The notes under the pieces were generated by a model. It saw only the letters and a program-made list of their open reading frames with translations. It was not told the DNA's origin and made no database searches. Of a stretch of DNA of 64,000 nucleotides, positions 60,692-64,000 are shown piece after piece. Within the stretch, counting starts at the first letter, position 1, and each line of letters starts with the position of its first letter. Source of the DNA: G963676655 sp963676655 (lineage in GTDB: Bacteria; Verrucomicrobiota; Lentisphaeria; Victivallales; Victivallaceae); NCBI GenBank assembly GCA_963676655.2, contig CAXXKX010000002.1, positions 434,001 to 498,000 on the forward strand. The letters run 5' to 3'. The position numbers and the translations under genes were made by a program.

Positions 60692-61903
60692 TCAGCCGTT
60701 AACTTTTTCTAAAAGGGCTTTCCCTATTTTTAATCCAAGTTCGTAACACTTATTCAAGTCGTCACTGTTCGGAACATATTTCACGCGGATTCCTTCATCA
60801 ATGAGTTCAACTCCGGTATCCGTCAGGTACTGGTTCAACTGTTTAACCGCTTCCCCGCTCCAACCGTATGACCCGAATGATGCACCGATCAGGTTATTCG
60901 GCCTGAGTCCGCGCAGATAAGTCATTGTGTCGGCAACGCGCGGAAAGATATTGTTGTTGATGGTCGGGCTGCCGACGATCAGGGCGCCGGCTCCGAGTAC
61001 CAGGGTTGCCACCGTGCTGCGGTCCCTTGCTCCCAAATGAACAACTTCCACGTCGAGTCCGAGTTCAATCAAGCCGTTGGACACTGCACGCGCCATTTTT
61101 TCGGTTGACTGCCACATGGTATCGAAAACAACCAGCGCTTTCCTGGAAGGACGCTGTTCCGCCCACTTCCGGTATTTCTCCATAATCCAATTGATTCCGT
61201 CTCCGCGCCACAGCGGACCATGGTCGGGGAGCATCAGTTCAATATCAAGATTAAGGCCGGGCAGGCTTTCCAGCAGGCCAATGACCTTGGATGAATAAGG
61301 CATCAGGATATTGGCATAATACTTTTGAGCTTCCCACTCGATGACGTTTTCCGGGTATTCGTCCCAGAACATATGGCTGCCGGCCAGATGCATGCCGAAG
61401 CCGTCCTGAGAGAACAGGATTTTTTCTCCATCAAGATAGGTAATCATGCTGTCCGGCCAGTGCAGAAGCCTGGTTTCAACGAATGTAAGATTATTCTTGC
61501 CGATTGAAATTGAGTCGCCGGTTTTTACCGGGGTGGTTTCAAAATCTGCTCCGAAATGATCTTTCAATGCTTTTGACCCCATGGTGGAGGCGAAGACTTT
61601 TTCCGGTTTGATTGCTTCAATTGTATCCGGCAGCGAGCCGGAATGATCCGGTTCAGCGTGGTTGGATACAATATAGTTGATGCTTTCCAACGGTGTCACG
61701 GATTCGATTCTTGCGAACATCTCTTCCTTGAAGGGGGCTTTGACCGTATCAATAAGAGTGATTTTTTCGTCGATAATAAGAAACGCATTGTAACTGGTTC
61801 CGCGATCGGTGGTGTAGCCGTGGAAATCCCTTATGGCCCAGTCGATAGCGCCTACCCAGTAAACTTTATCTGTGACTTTGATTGCTTTTGTGTGATCTTT
61901 CAT
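60692..61903 (-). CDS. fprA: Flavodiiron protein (FprA-type oxygen/NO reductase)
   Basis: 403 residues. The N-terminal beta-lactamase-like domain binds the diiron site with His82, Glu84 and Asp86 ('NHAEPDHSG'), His148 ('LLHWPDS'), Asp167 ('SQDGFG') and His228 ('PDHGPLW'); all are present. From about 255 a flavodoxin domain follows with the FMN loop 'FDTMWQSTEKMA' and 'SFGSYGWSGEAV'. It reduces oxygen to water or NO to N2O with electrons from rubredoxin, encoded next. The layout fits an anaerobe. Confidence 0.96.
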   Translation of the reverse strand: MKDHTKAIKVTDKVYWVGAIDWAIRDFHGYTTDRGTSYNAFLIIDEKITLIDTVKAPFKEEMFARIESVTPLESINYIVSNHAEPDHSGSLPDTIEAIKPEKVFASTMGSKALKDHFGADFETTPVKTGDSISIGKNNLTFVETRLLHWPDSMITYLDGEKILFSQDGFGMHLAGSHMFWDEYPENVIEWEAQKYYANILMPYSSKVIGLLESLPGLNLDIELMLPDHGPLWRGDGINWIMEKYRKWAEQRPSRKALVVFDTMWQSTEKMARAVSNGLIELGLDVEVVHLGARDRSTVATLVLGAGALIVGSPTINNNIFPRVADTMTYLRGLRPNNLIGASFGSYGWSGEAVKQLNQYLTDTGVELIDEGIRVKYVPNSDDLNKCYELGLKIGKALLEKVNG

Positions 61904-61998
61904 TAATTCCTCAAAATTTAATTATAATTTCTGGTTTGTCTTATTGACCAACAGATTCAAGTAAAATAATGCAAATTTCTCTAAAAGCAAACTGAATA

Positions 61999-62023
61999 GG
62001 GGACTCTTTTTTCAAGAGTCCCC
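61999..62023. other. Perfect 10-bp hairpin between ferritin and flavodiiron genes
   Basis: GGGGACTCTT (61999-62008) pairs perfectly with AAGAGTCCCC (62014-62023) around a 5-base loop. There is no convincing T-run on either side, so it may be an mRNA-stabilising or attenuating hairpin in the ferritin-flavodiiron gap rather than an efficient terminator. Confidence 0.5.
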
Positions 62024-62051
62024 GTTGGATTTATCGCTTATTTAAGCTTGA

Positions 62052-62567
62052 TTAAGGCGCAGCCGTGGGCGGGACTGGTTCCGGTCTCTGAGCCAGTTCG
62101 GCATCAATCATATACAGAGTATTGACTGAATGATCCGCCAGCTTGATCTTGTCAATAATGGTTTTTACGTTACTTTCCTCTTCAATCTGCTCGGTGATAA
62201 ACCACTGCAACATGGAATTTGTTACGTGGTCATGTTCACTTTGAGCCAGGTCGATGAGGCTGCATATTCTGGATGTAACTATTTTTTCATGTTCCAGAGC
62301 GGATTCAAATACAGCAAGTATTGATTCCCACTCCTGTTGCGGCTGCGGGACTGCGGCAAGCAGTACCCGGCCGTCACGGTCATTGATGTAATCGAAGAAG
62401 CGCAGGTTGTGAAACAACTCCTCTTTGGCCTGCATCTGCATCCAATGAGCCGCTCCAACCATATTGATACTTTCAAGATAAGCAGACATCGATAAATAGA
62501 TGTAAGCTGAATATACCTCGAAATTCAGTTGACCGTTAAGGCCTTCCTGCATTTTTTCGCTTAACAT
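62052..62567 (-). CDS. ftn: Ferritin
   Basis: 171 residues. Non-haem iron-storage ferritin: Glu17, Glu50 and His53 ('QMQAKEELFHNLRFFDY') build the ferroxidase centre, and 'WFITEQIEEESNVKTIIDKI' gives the later Glu and Gln ligands. The ATG at 62567 follows AAAGGA; an upstream in-frame start would extend into the superoxide reductase gene. It stores iron and takes it out of Fenton chemistry. It begins four bp after the superoxide reductase stop, so the two are one transcript. Confidence 0.95.
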   Translation of the reverse strand: MLSEKMQEGLNGQLNFEVYSAYIYLSMSAYLESINMVGAAHWMQMQAKEELFHNLRFFDYINDRDGRVLLAAVPQPQQEWESILAVFESALEHEKIVTSRICSLIDLAQSEHDHVTNSMLQWFITEQIEEESNVKTIIDKIKLADHSVNTLYMIDAELAQRPEPVPPTAAP

Positions 62568-62571
62568 TTTA

Positions 62572-62958
62572 TTATCCTTTCCATAAACCGTGGATATTAC
62601 AGTAGGAACGGACTTCCAGTTTATCAGACATCGGGACGAAGAATTCAGCTTCCGGCGCGTCACCGGGTTTCAGGTATTTCCGGTTGACCCACGGTCCGTT
62701 GACCACTTCAATCCATTGGATGTAATGTTCTTCAGTCATCGGATGCAGGGTTGAACCCACAACCACTTTGACGCCTTCACCGTTGGCACTGAGCAACGGA
62801 ACGTGTTTTTCAACCGTTGAGTCCGCAGTCTTTTCCTCCATCAGAACCATTTCTTCGCCGCAGCATTCAAGCTTGAAGCATTCGTCTGATTCGGTCAGGA
62901 TTTCAACTGAAAGATTACTGTGTGCACATTTATAAATTTGTCGTCTTTTAGCACTCAT
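62572..62958 (-). CDS. dfx: Superoxide reductase (desulfoferrodoxin type with degenerate centre I)
   Basis: 128 residues from ATG 62958. The catalytic centre II is complete: Glu50 and Lys51 in 'EKHVP', His52, His72 and His78 ('LHPMTEEHYIQWIE'), Cys120 and His123 ('YCNIHG'). The N-terminal desulforedoxin-like domain has lost a ligand: Cys11 is followed by Ser at position 14 in 'KCAHSNLSVEI', though Cys32-Cys33 remain, so the rubredoxin-like iron is probably absent. This resembles Treponema-type enzymes that work without it. It reduces superoxide to peroxide. Its neighbours are the Fur-family regulator and ferritin. Confidence 0.93.
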   Translation of the reverse strand: MSAKRRQIYKCAHSNLSVEILTESDECFKLECCGEEMVLMEEKTADSTVEKHVPLLSANGEGVKVVVGSTLHPMTEEHYIQWIEVVNGPWVNRKYLKPGDAPEAEFFVPMSDKLEVRSYCNIHGLWKG

Positions 62959-63057
62959 GATGATGTCCTCTCTTCCTTTTAAGATTGGTTTCTTTTTAAA
63001 TCCGGATGTCTGGGATTCAGACACGCCGCCTTCTCTGTTTTCATTCAATTTGGGAAA

Positions 63058-63471
63058 TCAGGCATGTTCTTTGTTTTGAACACTGTCACGACAGCTTTCA
63101 CAAAGACCGTTGATTTCAAGGGAGTATCCGTCGCATTGCAATTCATCAAGCTTTGCCTGCATCAAATTATCAATGTCCTGAAAACTCTCATCCTCAAGAT
63201 CGAATACCCTCTCGCACAAAGAACAGCGCATGTGAAAATGGTGTTCCGAACGACCGTCAAAACGTTTTTGTTTCCCGGATGTTTCCAGTTTTAAAATATG
63301 CCCGGCCGCGGATAATAATTCCAAATTGCGATACACTGTACCTAAACTGATTTTCGGTAATTTTTTTCTTACCAGCATATATAATTCATCCGCCGTCGGA
63401 TGGTTTTTCAACCCTTTCAACTCTTCGAGAATTATTCTCCGCTGGTTCGTGTTACTTAATTTCAATTTCAT
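63058..63471 (-). CDS. Fur-family regulator (PerR/Fur-like)
   Basis: 137 residues. N-terminal winged helix with 'ISLGTVYRNLELLSAAGHIL', then the metal and dimer domain: 'GRSEHHFHMRCSLCERVFDL' contains the His-rich iron site and the first Cys pair, and 'GLCESCRD' the second, making a structural zinc site. Its position above superoxide reductase and ferritin suggests that it controls both, in PerR or Fur fashion. A Fur-like box lies in its own promoter, implying autoregulation. Whether it senses iron or peroxide cannot be decided from sequence alone. Confidence 0.9.
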   Translation of the reverse strand: MKLKLSNTNQRRIILEELKGLKNHPTADELYMLVRKKLPKISLGTVYRNLELLSAAGHILKLETSGKQKRFDGRSEHHFHMRCSLCERVFDLEDESFQDIDNLMQAKLDELQCDGYSLEINGLCESCRDSVQNKEHA

Positions 63472-63484
63472 CGCCTGTTTCTTT

Positions 63485-63503
63485 GATAATTGATAATGAT
63501 TAC
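63485..63503. promoter_or_regulatory. Fur/PerR-like operator upstream of the regulator gene
   Basis: GATAAT at 63485-63490 and again at 63492-63497, then GATTAC (63498-63503): three adjacent hexamers close to the Fur-box pattern, and on the minus strand ATCATTATC matches the right half of the Fur consensus exactly. It covers the region from just after the probable transcription start to within 14 bases of the ATG. Confidence 0.65.
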
Positions 63504-63510
63504 TATTTTT

Positions 63511-63538
63511 AATCTACAGGCTGATATGATTTAGTCAA
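63511..63538 (-). promoter_or_regulatory. Promoter of the Fur-family regulator operon
   Basis: On the minus strand TTGACT (63538-63533, 5/6) and TAGATT (63516-63511, 4/6) are 16 bases apart. Transcription would start about 63504, so the Fur-like box just downstream would block it when occupied. Confidence 0.5.
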
Positions 63539-63577
63539 GTCCTCAAAAGGAGAATATTAAAAAATTTCCTGATTTTT

Positions 63578-64000
63578 TTATTTATTAGTAGGATTAAGGA
63601 TTGTCCAGCGACAGGTTGAGACAGAGACATTGAACCAGGCGCTTATATCTCTACCAACTTGGAATATTTTAACACATCCGGTTTCCGGAGCAGCCTGAAT
63701 CCAGCGCGATTTACCTAGATAAACAAGTACATGGATACCGTTTGGGGTAACTGCCAAGTCCCCTGGCGTCAGTTTTGAGCAATCCATATTGGCGATTTCA
63801 CCCTGTGGAGCCAGCTTCATCGTATAATTACGATACCCGTTTCTCAACGCTTTTGCGCTTGCGTCGAACCACCATTGTTCAAGAAACATTCTCAGGGCTT
63901 TTGGACTAATACTTGTAATGCTGTAATATAATAATGCGTCGCGTAGAGCTTTTCGGGGAAGGCCGGAACAGTCTATCCCGAAAGAGTTTTCTCCTCCTCT
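63578..64000 (-). CDS. NlpC/P60-family cell-wall peptidase, partial (5' end outside window)
   Basis: The frame is open to the window edge, giving the last 140 codons. 'GIDCSGLPRKALRDALLYYS' contains the catalytic Cys of the C40 family and 'GDLAVTPNGIHVLVYLGKSR' the catalytic His. It probably cleaves peptide stems of peptidoglycan. The signal peptide and any SH3-type targeting domain lie outside. An internal ATG at 63889 is not the true start, since the Cys motif lies upstream of it. Confidence 0.85.
   Translation of the reverse strand, partial: RGGENSFGIDCSGLPRKALRDALLYYSITSISPKALRMFLEQWWFDASAKALRNGYRNYTMKLAPQGEIANMDCSKLTPGDLAVTPNGIHVLVYLGKSRWIQAAPETGCVKIFQVGRDISAWFNVSVSTCRWTILNPTNK

Noticed and set aside
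1..64000. CRISPR arrays, tRNA or rRNA genes, prophage modules
   Set aside because: No regularly spaced long repeats, no recognisable cloverleaf or rRNA sequence and no phage structural genes were seen.

Overview
The window is a typical gene-dense bacterial chromosome segment with about 65 protein genes. There are no tRNA or rRNA genes, no CRISPR array and no prophage. Lipobox lipoproteins, a SurA-type chaperone, a periplasmic HtrA protease and type IV pilus motors point to a diderm cell. A flavodiiron protein, rubredoxin, superoxide reductase, ferritin and a Fur-family regulator are the usual oxygen-defence kit of an anaerobe. A Cys-type sulfatase, CBM9-like lipoproteins, an SGNH hydrolase, Gfo/Idh oxidoreductases, sulfotransferases and two tandem PilB-like ATPases together suggest the PVC superphylum, most likely Lentisphaerota. 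That placement is inference from gene content; no marker tree could be run.

Layout. 1-8.2 kb (mostly +): the end of a tRNA-dihydrouridine synthase gene, an L,D-transpeptidase, accA, an ArgA-like acetyltransferase, a tandem family of small zinc-ribbon membrane proteins sharing one C-terminal tail, an RluA-type pseudouridine synthase, then rpsB-tsf with a clear terminator. 8.4-11 kb (-): a sulfatase followed by a DUF790/Bax1-type nuclease. 11.3-21.3 kb (+): a surface-glycan locus with a GT39-like membrane enzyme, two GT2 enzymes, DUF2304, a Wzx-like flippase, a two-domain methyltransferase and three proteins of sulfotransferase type. 21.4-25.8 kb (-): SGNH lipoprotein, two CBM9-like lipoproteins and a Gfo/Idh oxidoreductase. 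25.8-28.4 kb (-): a TrpF-like protein, coaX and manC. 28.4-34.5 kb (-): pilB-pilB-pilT-pilC ending in a terminator. 34.6-41.4 kb (-): cupin, rsmE, a SurA-like chaperone, an esterase, a secreted TPR protein split by an in-frame stop, and DUF2851. 41.4-44.4 kb (+): htrA and a GAF-SpoIIE phosphatase. 44.6-50.9 kb (-): mtaB, an ArnT-like membrane protein, proA, a low-molecular-weight phosphatase and a PEP/pyruvate-binding protein. 51-54.8 kb: a REP-type Y1 transposase with a near-consensus promoter, an excisionase-like regulator with a zinc ribbon, and a 630-residue membrane protein reached across 10-bp direct repeats. 55-59.9 kb (-): a five-gene overlapping glycan operon that includes a fused, apparently inactive sugar-phosphate transferase/GT26 protein. 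60-63.5 kb (-): a STAS antagonist, rubredoxin, flavodiiron protein, ferritin, superoxide reductase and a Fur-family regulator preceded by a Fur-like box. The window ends inside an NlpC/P60 peptidase gene.

How it fits together. Several blocks make or modify a probably sulfated surface polysaccharide: manC supplies GDP-mannose, the GT and Wzx genes build and export, and the sulfotransferase-type genes decorate. Others probably harvest external sulfated or acylated glycans (sulfatase, SGNH hydrolase, CBM9 lipoproteins, esterase). The SpoIIE phosphatase and STAS protein could be two halves of one partner-switching pathway.

The strongest candidates for something undescribed are these: the zinc-ribbon/tail family at 3347-5114, whose last copy is split by a -1 shift at a canonical slippery heptamer; the PHPT-GT26 fusion; and the regulator, repeats and membrane-protein module next to the Y1 transposase.
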